The notes under the pieces: model-generated | What the model saw: the letters and a program-made list of their open reading frames with translations, nothing else | Told to the model about the DNA's origin: nothing | Databases searched by the model: none | Shown here: positions 1 through 11,825 of the stretch, one piece after another | How positions within the stretch are numbered: the first letter of the stretch is position 1 | Layout: each line of letters opens with the position of its first letter | Assembly (NCBI GenBank): GCA_905182995.1 | Contig: CAJJDP010000089.1 | Location: forward strand, 348,468 to 412,467 | From: Paramecium octaurelia | Lineage: Eukaryota > Ciliophora > Oligohymenophorea > Peniculida > Parameciidae | DNA: 64,000 bases | Reading direction: 5' to 3' | Program-made: the position numbers and the translations under genes

Positions 1-890
1 TTTGATATTCCAAATTTTGAGATAAGCTCACAATAAATTTCAAACTCAAATTATCTCCTCTCTATAGTCGATCTGCATTTTATAACAATCAAACATTTAC
101 TTTTGTAGAAGAGTGGATTTTACATATTATTTTTTATTAATTTAATATTTATAAGGGCGAAGGCTAATCAAAAGCTTAAAAATTTCATCAAAACATTAAC
201 CACCAACAATTACCCTATAAGTAAACTCTAGAATTATGTGATTAATTCTTAATTAGCAAAACCAATTATGACCTATTTGGAATAACTATTTTATCATGTA
301 AGCCTGATATCTAAAATATTTTTATTATTTTTCTTGAATGATCTATGAATTACTCATTATACTTTAAACTCAACATGAATTATATCAAAAAGTCTAAATA
401 TTTAACAATAATGGTAAATTTTATCACTTCAAATATGAGGTGAATAACCTGAAATATTGATCATGTATTTGGATCTCAACCTAAGATAATTAAGAAAGTG
501 ACTATTGGGTATCTATCTGCTTATGTTTTTACAGATTCTCCCAAATAGTTCTATAAGTTAAAATGAAAATAATTTAGGTTATAGATTAGAGTATCAATAA
601 TTTATATAATTTTAAAAAGATGATTGCAATATAAGGAATAACTTACTAAAAATGAATTACAATAAAATATTTTTTAAATAATCTTTCAAAAGTTCTTTTA
701 TTATTCATTTTTCTTGAGAAGTTTTCTTCTAATAAATTTCATGATTAAAAAATTATTTCAAAATTATAAAATTTAGTGATATGCTATCTTTATATTATAT
801 TTTATCAATACTTAGAGATGTTTTCATTTAGAAATTTTAATCTCACTTTAACATTTTGAAATAACTTCCTAAAGATTGAACAATTAATTT
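1..890. other. AT-rich stretch, no supported gene
   Basis: No frame gives a recognisable domain. A piece around 450-640 stays open under the ciliate code and may be old coding DNA, but low GC makes open frames cheap. It lies upstream of the TPR gene and should hold its promoter; no specific element was recognised. Confidence 0.4.
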
Positions 891-922
891 ATATGTCTTT
901 TAGTATTATTAATAATTTCATA

Positions 923-3403
923 ATGAAGGGAAAAAAGTAAAAGAATTTGATCACTGAAGAATTAACATGGGAACAACATGTAATTTGTGGTATTGTTTTC
1001 TTTAATAAGAGGAAATAATTCATATGAATCAGGCAGAATTGATGAAGCGTTGTTAGAATATGATAAGGCTCTAATCCTGAATCCAAATAATTCTTTAGTA
1101 TATCATAACAGAGGTTCAAATTTTAGGATCTTATTTAACTAGGAATTTTGTATTATAACATGGAGAAAAATTAAGAGGCATTACTCGATTATAATAAGGC
1201 AATTGAGTTAAATCCATAAGATTCAAAAATATATAATAATAGAGGTAAAACAATTTCATTATACTTAGGGAACTTATATTAAGATTTGGGGAGATAAGAA
1301 GATGCGATAAATGATTTCAATCAGGCCATCAATTTAGACCCAAATTTTTCAGATGCATATAATAGCAGAGGTGATTAAAATAACAATACAAATAGCTATG
1401 CTCTATGTAGACTTAGGAAAAAATGATGAGGCTCTTGATGATTTTAACCAAGCCATAAAATTAAAAGCTTAATCAAATATTTTTAAAAATAGAGGTCTTC
1501 TATTATGAATTATTTTAGGAATCCTATTATTTAATTTAAATCGATTTGTTGAAGCTTTGCAAGACTTTAAAGAAGCCATAAGCCTTACTCAAAATGATTC
1601 CACTTTATACCTTAATGCAGGTCTCAATTTATTTTAATCTTTTCAGCTATAATTTTATAAGCGTTAAAAAGAAATTAAGAAGCTTTAGAGAATTATAATT
1701 TATCAATTAAATTAAATAGTAATGATTAAAGGGCTTATAAAAGTAGAGGTAATGTAAAATTGAATATTCGAAGCAATACTCTACTCGAATTTAGGAGAAG
1801 TCAAATTAGCTGTATCTGACCTTTCTTAAGCAATATTGCTAAAATCAGATGACTTTAATGCATACTACCATAGAGGCAATCTTATTAAATTATATTATAG
1901 CAAACTAGTATTGGAAGCAAAATTAATTAAATTTAGCTTTATAGGATTTTAACTAATCTATTAGGCTCAATCCTAAATATTAAAATGCCTATGATTGTAG
2001 GGGTAATTATGATCACTCATGAATAGGATGCCTATTTCTTGAATTAGGTGAAAATGGCAAAGCTGAATCAGACTTCAACAAGTCTATTGAATTAAATAGC
2101 AAAAGTTCGAATTCATACAATAATCTTGGTAGGCATATATGTAATTTTAGGAAATTTTTAAGTAAACATTGGCAATTATGAAGAAGCATTAAAAAATTAT
2201 CAAGATGCCATATAGCTCGATACCTAAAATTCCATTTATTTCATCAATCTCGGTGAACTCTATCTTAGGATGAATAATTTTTAGCAAGCTTTTATCTTTT
2301 TTTAACAAGCCAATTTGCATATTCATATTATTAAACCAATATAACTGTCGAGCCTTCAAGAATTATTTGAAAAAATGCTACTAATTTTACTTGAAATTTT
2401 TACTGAAATTGAAAAGGAAAATATATTAATAGAAAACTAGCCTCTAGAATCTAAAATCAAGTTAGATTCTATTAATGAAATCAAATAAATCGAAACTAGT
2501 GTTGAAAATCAGTTAAAAATAATTCTTTAACCAATATCTCTTTAGTCGAATTAACATTAACTTAATAGATAGATTGAACAACTACATTAAATACTGGAAG
2601 ATACTCGAATAAAAATCTCATTGATTCATTAATCACTCAAAAAGGAGTAGTAATTAGAGACAAATTAAGAATAACATTAAAATCAATAAATTATGCAAAA
2701 TAGTAATATATCAACAATTCAGTCAGGAATTACAAATTTAAAGTCGTAAAACAATAATAAATATTTATATTTCAAATCCTTATGTTGCAATCTCATCTCT
2801 TTTATGTCATTTTGCTTCGAAATTCAATAAGCCATCCTTCCACAATGTTCAATCTAAAAGTCAGAATTAATTCCGAATGTATGCACATTTAAAGAAGAAA
2901 ATTATATATTTGATAATAATCTTAAAGAATCTCTTTTTGAAACAATTTGTGAAGCAATCGGTTACTAAGACAATTTTAAAGAAATAATAATTAACAGAAA
3001 TTTTGCTTAGTTGTACTAAATTGAGAATGATTAAACTGGAAATTTAGAGGTAGAATTTCATCTTCTTGCTATTGATTTAGCTACAAAATAATAGGATGTT
3101 CCTGAAATATTAACATTTTTTGATTTTGTAGAGAAAATATCAAACATTTAAATGAAAGAACTACAAATTGCTTCAAACATATTTTGGAAAAAGGGAATAT
3201 TGGATTCAATTAAAATCATATAATTTATAGATAATAATATAAATAAGATTGTTTCAGATGGGTTGCAGTATTTACGAATGTGGAAAGAAGAATTTGAGGA
3301 AGAGGAGCTTATTGTGCATCATCAATCTCTTACAGAGCAAATGATGCCTGGGCCATCTATCAATTAGTAACCAACTTACTGTTCTTTCTGTTAAATATAA
3401 TGA
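923..3403 (+). CDS. TPR-repeat protein, 744 aa, ten tiny introns
   Basis: Translated with TAA/TAG as Gln, the model starts at ATG 923 and stops at TGA 3401-3403. Ten introns (990-1011, 1114-1142, 1245-1268, 1371-1395, 1495-1518, 1621-1646, 1749-1773, 1876-1900, 2003-2026, 2129-2150) leave exactly 745 codons. Residues about 20-470 are roughly a dozen 34-residue tetratricopeptide units (pattern A-x2-D/N-Y/F-x2-A-I-x-L-N-P, then N-x-R-G). Residues about 480-570 are Gln/Glu-rich and probably coiled coil; the C-terminal 170 residues resemble no family I know. TPR arrays are protein-binding scaffolds, so a cytosolic adaptor role is inferred. One intron (1876-1900) is GC-AG. An in-frame ATG at 893 could be used instead. 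The gene appears intact. Confidence 0.85.
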
Positions 3404-4879
3404 ATCATAATTGATAAATGGTTTATAATTAAAATAAAATATGCCTATAATCTCAAATTTACTTTTAATTAAAAATATTAGCAAAATAATTTTAGTTTTA
3501 GTTGATCCATCAATCTATTGAAATCTGAAATTTATAACAAAATGGAAGTTATGAACATTAAATGATTATATTTAGACTATTATCTAGTTAGGATTGCTAA
3601 GAAATCTGATAAAAAGAACTGAAATGTGAAAATTAACAATCAAAAATAACTCCTACATCTGCCTTGTAATTTTATTATTACAAAGTAATTATCTTTGAAC
3701 AAAAGCATAACATTTGGTAAAATGAGCGAGAAAATAAAAATACCAGTTGGATTAATTCTAAGAAATGTTTATTACTGGAAAATACAAATTATCTGGTGCT
3801 TCAACAGTTGAAGTTGCAATGTGGCCGCAAGTTTAAAAAATGCTCTTAAAAGTTAACAACATTCTAATTGTTTCAAATTTATATTGTCTTCTAAACAAAT
3901 TTTACTTATCTTAAGACTATTTTAGATTTTATATACCTACGTTTAAATTTTTTTAACGATATTCACATTCAAATCTTTCTTCCATCTCAATTTTTGAACC
4001 AAATTTTAAGGAACATTACTTCTTGTTATTAATTGCAATTATTATTCATTGTATATGAATGTGCTTATTCAATTAAATTCATATCATGAGTATTCTTAGG
4101 AAATCATAATAGTTATTAAAAAATTGTTTTCTCACTTTTTCAAGGGCGAATTTATTTTTCGAAAAACGAAGTTCAACAAATTATAAAATTGGACTTAGTA
4201 TACCAAGAGGTCGAAATTAATTTTGTTTAGGAATTTCAGGATATAAAAAGAAAATTAGTCTTGCCCATCCAATTTTCTTATAAACATATGAAAAATTTGT
4301 TCATTCTATAAATTACATAATATCCTTCAATCATAAGAATAGTTTTATCTTATGGAAATATTTTTTATAGATTACCTATTCCTTATTTACTCAGCAGTAG
4401 AAATAATATACAAATTTTATATATATTCTGACACAAATATTTTATTTATCACCAAAAAAAAATATATACACCTCCTTTTCGTTTACATTATACAGAATGA
4501 CAGATTCTGATTAACATGAAAAATTCTTCTTTCTGAGCAAAGGATATTTACTTAATTTAATTATATATTTTTAATATTCTTTTGTTTTGAATTGAAAATA
4601 TCGAAAATTAAGTAATAATTTAAGAATGAATTTTATAATTCTTTGTTTCTTATGTAATATAATGCTATAAAGTAACTTAAAAATGAATGTTTAATATTCA
4701 TTTACTCACTATATAAAAAAATGCAAATTATGAATTATATAATGTATTATCAAGTTCTTTTGTTTATAATATAAAATAACGGAAATTAGGTAATTTAATA
4801 ATGAATTTCTTATGACTTTAACACTCTAAACAAATATTGTAAATTAGTAAGATCAGAAAATTTTTGTTTCAGATATTTA
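3404..4879. other. Intergenic AT-rich DNA with one weak coding relic
   Basis: Mostly very AT-rich with no domain. At 3722 an ATG opens a short frame (MSEKIKIPVGLILRNV) that continues only after a 1-nt shift into a stretch ending near 3860. The piece looks once-coding but I cannot name it. The rest up to 4880 shows nothing beyond A/T runs. Confidence 0.35.
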
Positions 4880-6440
4880 TATATATAATTAATTTAATAA
4901 ATCTTAAATAATGATACTTTGATAACAATTTCGACAATTTTCTGGACAAGAGTAGATACAGTCAAACAGCCATCAAATATAATCGCATTGCTGTCATCGC
5001 ATTCTTCTTTAGTGACAAATTTATCTACACAAACAAAATGACGTCTATAATTAATAAACTCGTATACATCTCCACATTCTAATCTACATTTTCTTTGAAG
5101 ATAAATAATACCATCTTCTATGCAATCATCAAAAGATTGCAATCTCCATCCTCGCGATTTTCAAGTTATTCAAGAAAATTTGTATTATCACAATAAGGGT
5201 AGCATTAATCTATTAAAAATAAAAGCCCTTCTTCACACTCTAAACAATTAGAAAAAAAATTATTTTTCGTTTACAATTAGGTTTGATATTTATTTGCAAT
5301 CTTAACAACCACTCTAATCTTAATCATCTTTAATATCACGTTATTCAATTGAATAAGGAATCAGAACGCCATCTCCACATTACGGATCGCAATCATTAAT
5401 TGAATTTAAAACAAAGCCCTCTAGACATTGTTTACAAATTCCCAAAATGCAAGTTTTACAAGACTCAATACATTAATGTTTGCTTTAAAAGCAACCATCA
5501 TAAGATATTAAATTTCCATCATAACATTCTTCATACCTGTTGATGACCATATCCTCACAGATAGGACTGCAGCGATATTGAAATTCATCTAAAATCCAAT
5601 CATCTTCACAATTGATACGTTGATCCCTATTTTCGTCTTAACAGCCTTAATTTAGACCTAATAAATTAAATCGCTGCCACTGTGTAATATATTTAAAATC
5701 TCTTATCCAACTTTTTTTATTAATATTATCTGATTTTATATTCAGATTCAAAATCTCGCTTATGTAGTTTTAGAAAAAATTTCAACAACCTATACTTAAT
5801 CTACTAATTTAAAAATATTAAATTTATCAATTTCATTCACCCCCAAAAATCAATATTATACCCTTCATATAGTCTAATATAAGAGAAATCTATGATCCTT
5901 TATCAAACCGTATTAATATATCTTAATGAGATGGTAATTGGGTTGATTAAGAATTTTTTTAAGCATTAAATATTAGCATCACATCTTAAATAATCTCAGA
6001 ATAATTAACAATAGCATTCCATCCCTTAGAAGAGGTCGATTTCTAATTAAATGAATATTAGTGTAGCATCCATTTTGCACAATTGATTGGATAATTCCAA
6101 ATACATCCAATACATTCTTCCTAACAATTCAGTATGCTTATAACGTTTAATAATTCCTTCTTTAAGTTCGTGATTTAAAATTAAGCCTGTTCTTATGTTA
6201 TGCTAATGAATAATCCAAACATTTGTTAGTATTGTCGGTCCACAATTAGTAGTCACTTAGAATGAAAATTCATTATATTAATAAATTTTTTTGAAATTAT
6301 TAAATATCATTACCATAGTAGATGAGACTCTAGATTTAAAAAAAATCTACTATAATAGCAAGTTTTATTTTATCATAATTTTAGAGGGATATATTCAGAC
6401 CCCAAAACCTAATAGAGATCACACATCTTGAAACCCAATT
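4880..6440 (-). pseudogene. Broken Cys-rich repeat membrane-protein gene (5' half)
   Basis: On the minus strand the frame carries the repeat seen in the two large intact genes of this window: C-G-D, then E-E-C-x-D-x-N, then D-G-C, followed by C-x2/3-C pairs. The best copies are at about 5620-5390 and 5110-4930. The frame breaks repeatedly: a 1-nt loss near 4958 in the D-G-C-F-D-C stretch, shifts near 5160 and 5260, and others upstream. The upstream part (6440-5700) resembles the non-repeat N-terminal region of the family but is badly degraded. No C-terminal membrane region follows. It is a decayed partial copy; sequencing error alone would not explain so many breaks beside intact genes. Confidence 0.7.
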
Positions 6441-7082
6441 CAGCAACCATACTAATTACTTACTTTTACAAATATCCCATCCAAATACTCCAAATTCGCA
6501 ATCAAAACAATAGGTCACATTTTTCAAAGTTATCCGCACTAATGCTATAAAACTATTTTTTAGTATTTATCAACTAATATAAAAATATCAGTTTACTAAA
6601 ATAATAAAAGAATTAAAGGAATGAAAAAAAAAAAAAATTTAATTAACTCAAATTAATTAAAGGAATTAAATTGTAATTTTGGGTGAAAATTCTAAAGGAT
6701 ATATAATTATGATAATTATTTTTAAAACAATAGTATTTTTGAAAAAAATAATAAATTTTATACACTCCTTTTAAGAAATAATCAAAAAATAAGTATTTCG
6801 TCTTGGTAAAAAATGTAAAATTTACAGAAAGTATTATTAATAAAAATTCTTTAGATTATTTAATGTGTTTAAATACCATTTTTAAATATGGGGAAAACTA
6901 TTCAACATATCATATAGAAATTCTTAATATCAACGAATAAGTAATCTTAAATAAAACAATAAGCAGCAATTTAATACTTATAAATTATCATTTTAAGTTA
7001 TGACTCAAAATAATATTTGAAATTTTTATTAATCTAGGATTTGTTTTAGTTTACATTTTTTTTCTTTTATTAAATAAGCTTG

Positions 7083-7178
7083 TATTTGTATTCAAAACAA
7101 AAGAATATTTAAAATAATAATTAAAATACTTTATTCGCATAATTTTATATAAAGAACAAAAGAATTTTGAAAACACAT
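7083..7178. other. TA-bounded 96-bp insertion, possible retained internal eliminated sequence
   Basis: Present in the left copy and absent from the right copy of the overlap, with TA at each edge and one TA left at the empty site. That is the geometry of Paramecium internal eliminated sequences, and the length is in their range. Against it, the ends (TATTTGTA and, inverted, TAATGTGT) match the TAYAGYNR consensus poorly, one flanking base differs (G/T), and TA is common in such DNA. An ordinary allelic indel is possible. Confidence 0.35.
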
Positions 7179-7204
7179 TATTTAATTTTAATTTGCATTT
7201 TTTT

Positions 7205-7843
7205 TTTAAGCATAAGAGGAATGTGATGATGGCAATTATTAAATTGGTGATGATTGTTTGAAATGTGAAATCGAATAAAATTAGGTTTGTAACTCAGTAA
7301 TAAAGATTCTTATAGCTAATATATATTGCAAAAGCTCCTCACTTAATACTTAATTACCCCAGTATGACTCAAAATAAATAGTACATAAGCATAAGATTAA
7401 GCGTATAGGTAAAGTCAATACTACTAAGCTTCCTTAAAATACTATTTCATTTAAATTAATTAATATAGACAATTAAAATTGTAGAAGCAGCTTTTAAATT
7501 AAACAAGATGTAGGATCTAATCTGACTTTTGGAGAGAATGTTTTAGAGATGGAAGTGCTTGATTTTAGACCTACCTCGTAAGGCTAATTAAATAAATCAG
7601 TTACTGCTGTCTTAGAAGATTCTACAAAAAATATCTAACATTAGGTTTCAAAAATATTTAAATGAAGAGTAAATGAATTATTCATAAAAATTGAAAAGTA
7701 CTAATAATTACCTTATTTACCAATTGTCTGCAATTACTGCACTAAGTTTATTATTTGGTACTGGAGATCTTTTTGTTGAAATCCCCATAATTTCATAATA
7801 TCAATAATATTTAAGATACAAAAATCTCGAATATCCTTAACTT
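7205..7843 (+). pseudogene. Cys-rich family fragment, overlap copy 1
   Basis: The frame opens with E-E-C-D-D-G-N and C-L-K-C, then the conserved post-repeat domain also present in the intact gene 17217-20825 (compare S-F-Q-I-K-Q-D-V-G-S here with the S-x-x-I-I-Q-D-V-G-S stretch there). It is truncated by the assembly gap and shifts frame near 7660, where K-Y-L-x-E should be read. It is the same locus as 8330-9480. Confidence 0.6.
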
Positions 7844-7845
7844 NA

Positions 7846-8967
7846 AAAAAAAAAAAAATTTAATTAACTCAAATTAATTAAAGGAATTAAATTGTAATTT
7901 TGGGTGAAAATTCTAAAGGATATATAATTATGATAATTATTTTTAAAACAATAGTATTTTTGAAAAAAATAATAAATTTTATACACTCCTTTTAAGAAAT
8001 AATCAAAAAATAAGTATTTCGTCTTGGTAAAAAATGTAAAATTTACAGAAAGTATTATTAATAAAAATTCTTTAGATTATTTAATGTGTTTAAATACCAT
8101 TTTTAAATATGGGGAAAACTATTCAACATATCATATAGAAATTCTTAATATCAACGAATAAGTAATCTTAAATAAAACAATAAGCAGCAATTTAATACTT
8201 ATAAATTATCATTTTAAGTTATGACTCAAAATAATATTTGAAATTTTTATTAATCTAGGATTTGTTTTAGTTTACATTTTTTTTCTTTTATTAAATAAGC
8301 TTTTATTTAATTTTAATTTGCATTTTTTTTTTAAGCATAAGAGGAATGTGATGATGGCAATTATTAAATTGGTGATGATTGTTTGAAATGTGAAATCGAA
8401 TAAAATTAGGTTTGTAACTCAGTAATAAAGATTCTTATAGCTAATATATATTGCAAAAGCTCCTCACTTAATACTTAATTACCCCAGTATGACTCAAAAT
8501 AAATAGTACATAAGCATAAGATTAAGCGTATAGGTAAAGTCAATACTACTAAGCTTCCTTAAAATACTATTTCATTTAAATTAATTAATATAGACAATTA
8601 AAATTGTAGAAGCAGCTTTTAAATTAAACAAGATGTAGGATCTAATCTGACTTTTGGAGAGAATGTTTTAGAGATGGAAGTGCTTGATTTTAGACCTACC
8701 TCGTAAGGCTAATTAAATAAATCAGTTACTGCTGTCTTAGAAGATTCTACAAAAAATATCTAACATTAGGTTTCAAAAATATTTAAATGAAGAGTAAATG
8801 AATTATTCATAAAAATTGAAAAGTACTAATAATTACCTTATTTACCAATTGTCTGCAATTACTGCACTAAGTTTATTATTTGGTACTGGAGATCTTTTTG
8901 TTGAAATCCCCATAATTTCATAATATCAATAATATTTAAGATACAAAAATCTCGAATATCCTTAACT
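7846..8967. repeat. Direct overlap copy 2, right of the N at 7844
   Basis: Matches 6625-7843 apart from lacking the 96-bp insertion and minor differences. It reads on into unique sequence after about 8967, so it is the more complete version of the locus. Confidence 0.85.
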
Positions 8968-9480
8968 TCTAGAAATATATGTCTAGTAATGATTTCTTAC
9001 CGAACAAACATCATCGTAGATTTTATTCATTTTGGGTTTATCTTTAAGTTTGTTAATATTTAAACCGACTAAGAATATTCAAAAGGAAAAATAATTAAAT
9101 AAAATTCTAATCTGATAAGGAATCTTTCATCTCAAATAATTATGGCTTTATATTTTGATAGATATTACTTTGAATGCATGTCATCCTTATCTAAATTTTT
9201 AACCCAATCTTAATGATTTAGTTTAGTTAACTATTATATTATAATTGCTTAAATATAATTGAGTTAGATCATCATATGTTCTTTTCAGGATTATAAAAAG
9301 CATTCTTATAATATAAAAAAATATTATTATATACTAGAAACATTTAGATTAATTATTTAGATATTAAACAGATAATAATAGCAAGCATAATACTAATATT
9401 GATCTAATCAAGCGTATGCTTAGATCATTCTTTTACATTGAAAAAGTAATTAATATATTAATGAAGAGTAAAAGATATTA
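8330..9480 (+). pseudogene. Decayed C-terminal half of a Cys-rich membrane protein
   Basis: Homologous along its length to residues following the Cys repeats in the intact gene 17217-20825: E-E-C-D-D-G-N, the domain ending in V-L-E-D-x-T-K, a K-Y-L-x-E segment, the motif G-T-G-D-L-F-V-E-I-P matching G-N-G-D-L-F-I-E-I-L, then a membrane region with G-L-Q-K-A and Y-L-D-I-x-Q-I-I-I-A-S-I-I-L-I-L. At least two 1-nt shifts (near 8785 and 8985) and further stops break it. Only one degenerate Cys unit precedes it, so the N-terminal repeats are lost. Non-functional as a full protein. Confidence 0.7.
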
Positions 9481-9789
9481 TTAGGATGGCTCTAGGAAAT
9501 TCGGTTGTCCACAGGAATTATAATTGAATTGATAATGGTTATATATAGGTCGAAAATTATAATAAGATAAAATGCTTAAACAAATGATAGATTAAATAGT
9601 AATCAATAACTAAAAACCATGTAGGGACAGGTTAGTCATATATTTCTTTTTAAATCTATATTAAGAAGTTTAAGTCTTAATAATCTATAAAATGTATAAA
9701 TTTTGAATTCTAACATATCAGATGATTTAAAAAAACCTATCTTTCAAAATTAATCCTTTAAATAAAATTTAGAGGTCAACGAGTGTCAA

Positions 9790-11130
9790 GGGTCAATACA
9801 TTCCTGCAAAGATTAGTTTAAAATCAAAAGAAGCTTCGAAAACAGGCACTGATTGGAAGGACAGACTAGGAGTAGATTTGGTATCATACAATAAATAGAT
9901 AAATAGATTTTTTAATTGATAAAGTTACTGTATGAGAGATGAAAAAATGTAGATGGTTGAGCAAGCATTACTGGTTTTATTCAAATTTTAGGAGCAGATT
10001 CCAATTAAATATTTCTAATGATCTTCCAATTAGATTAACAAATTTAAAATGTATAATTTAAGAAAACAAAGGATATAGGGAATATTTAATAATTAAAGAA
10101 ATAACCAAGGTTAAATACACTTTGAGGTTTTAATTAGAAGGATGGTACTATTATTTCACGTGCAACAGAAATAGCCTTTTAATAAATGAAGAATAGAAAA
10201 TAATTCTGTTACTTAAATGTTTTAACATCAGATGGTTTAGATTATTCTGCATATTTTTAAATTAAATCTCAAAGTGTTTACTTTACGCACCTATGGATTT
10301 GGTTATGACACTGATGCCAAAATGGTGAAATCTATCAGTGGTCTTGCTAATGGAAGCTTTTACTTCGTTTAGGAAATCAGTTTATTAGATGAATTTTTGT
10401 AGATGCTCACTATTTCTTTCTTCAATAAAATAATCATGATGAAGATTTACTTTTATATATTTCTAGATTTACTTAAGTAGTTTTCAGTAAAGTTTAGTTA
10501 TAAAGATAATTATAAACTTCAGATGGCATAGCTATATATGTATTTCTTCTCTATAGATAAAAAGATTAGTCCTGCTTAAGTACTTCTTTAAAGAAGGCCA
10601 GTCTTTCTAATATCATTCTTCTTTACAACGTTACTATGTTTTTAGGTCTTCATGTTCCCCTATGTCTTCCTTTAGTCTTGGGAGTATAGACTCACCTTAT
10701 GATATTAGGCGATTTTGCCACTAAAGTTTGCAATAATCGTAACAACTTTCAAGGTATAAATTTTGAGTGATCATTATTTTATTAAAATGAATCAATTAAA
10801 ATATTCAAATAAATATTTAAAGAGTGAAGTCTTACTATACAAAACTATCCATCATACAGATTTATGCAGGAATTAATAAAAATTATAAATGGTCTAAACT
10901 TGCAGAAATCAAAATCAATTAGAAATAAATTATAAATTATAATAAATATATATCTCATATTCACTGTTATCATACTAGAATTATTATTTCACAAACATTA
11001 AGTTAATTTCGATGACGCCAGATTATACCTTGCCTAGCAGATATCGTATGAAGTTGTTAAATCTACTGGCTAAAGAAAAATAATCCTAAAAATTATCGGG
11101 TAGGGGATATGTAGTGTGACGACACCTAGA
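9790..11130 (+). pseudogene. Degenerate von Willebrand factor A-domain protein
   Basis: The N-terminal signature reads K-I-S-L-K-S-K-E-A, then T-D-W-K-D-R-L-G-V-D-L-V, the first strand of the vWA fold. The metal-binding D-x-S-G-S that should follow is replaced by an AT-rich stretch and broken frame (about 9885-9935). Later pieces fit the family: R-D-E-K-M-Q-M-V-E-Q-A-L-L-V-L, I-S-R-A-T-E-I-A-F, L-T-S-D-G-L-D, then L-R-T-F-G-Y-G-Y-D-T-D, G-S-F-Y-F-V and L-L-D-E-F in three different frames up to about 10410. A basic tail (S-R-Y-R-M-K-L-L-N-L-L-A-K-E-K near 11050) looks like a family C-terminus. The loss of the metal site and the many shifts argue for a dead gene. Confidence 0.6.
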
Positions 11131-11825
11131 TTTATGAATAATAATAAGCAAAGTCAGCTTAAAAAAGCAATGAGAGGATATTCAAAGAAAATATCAAAGC
11201 ATAAACCAGAATTAATATTCTATATTATGTAAAAATAATGTATAAGAATTTTAAAATACCTTAAAGGATAGTTTAGAATTTTTTATACAACTTGATAATT
11301 AATTGGTCATGGTTTTATAATACAGACCTTAATTGGTAAAAAAAGTCATACCAAAATGATAATTAAATTGGACAAAAATTATTACAGACTTAATAAAAGT
11401 TTAAAAATATGATATCATGAGAAATTTTTATTATGCTTTTCATCAAATTCTTCTTTGAGGAATATTGAAATACCTACATGAAATCTAAAATTCAATATTC
11501 TTGAATAAATTGTACCAGTCTTCATTATAAATGTCTATATTTTTGAAACAATGTAAAAATTGTTAGCTTCGATATGATTTTATTAAATTTTTCATAAAGT
11601 CTATGCTAACTAAACTGTAGGATATAATTAGGAAAATATTAATAAATGATTGCATTTTTATATAGGGTATTGCTAATGTAACTTCTTTGACGAATTCTGT
11701 TAAAAATAACACTTTACAAGTAGTTGTCGTATCATTATGCTTCTTAACAATTAACATTATGATATATTGCAAATCCATCCTAAATTGTATATATATATAT
11801 TAAATTTCTCTTTTAAATTTAAGAA
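11131..11825. other. Intergenic, nothing recognised
   Basis: AT-rich DNA between the vWA relic and the WD40 gene, with a short (TA)n run near 11790-11805. It should include the WD40 promoter, but no element is identifiable. Confidence 0.4.

Larger units (their letters stand above)
6625..7843. repeat. Direct overlap copy 1, left of the N at 7844
   Basis: This stretch recurs at 7846-8967 almost base for base. Copy 1 has about 96 extra bases (7083-7178) between two TA dinucleotides; copy 2 has a single TA at 8304-8305. Copy 1 ends at the N, while copy 2 continues into unique sequence. This is what an unmerged contig overlap looks like, not a natural tandem repeat. Confidence 0.85.

Noticed and set aside
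889-1119. Minus-strand and other short frames found with the standard genetic code
   Set aside because: They are antisense or out-of-frame shadows of genes that read continuously once TAA/TAG are Gln; only those that agree with the ciliate-code reading were kept.
3722-3870. Possible Alba-domain protein
   Set aside because: The hydrophobic pattern is suggestive, but the frame breaks after 16 codons and no diagnostic Alba residues line up.
7083-7178. Calling the TA-bounded block a definite internal eliminated sequence
   Set aside because: End consensus fits poorly and TA edges arise easily by chance in DNA this AT-rich; kept as a possibility only.
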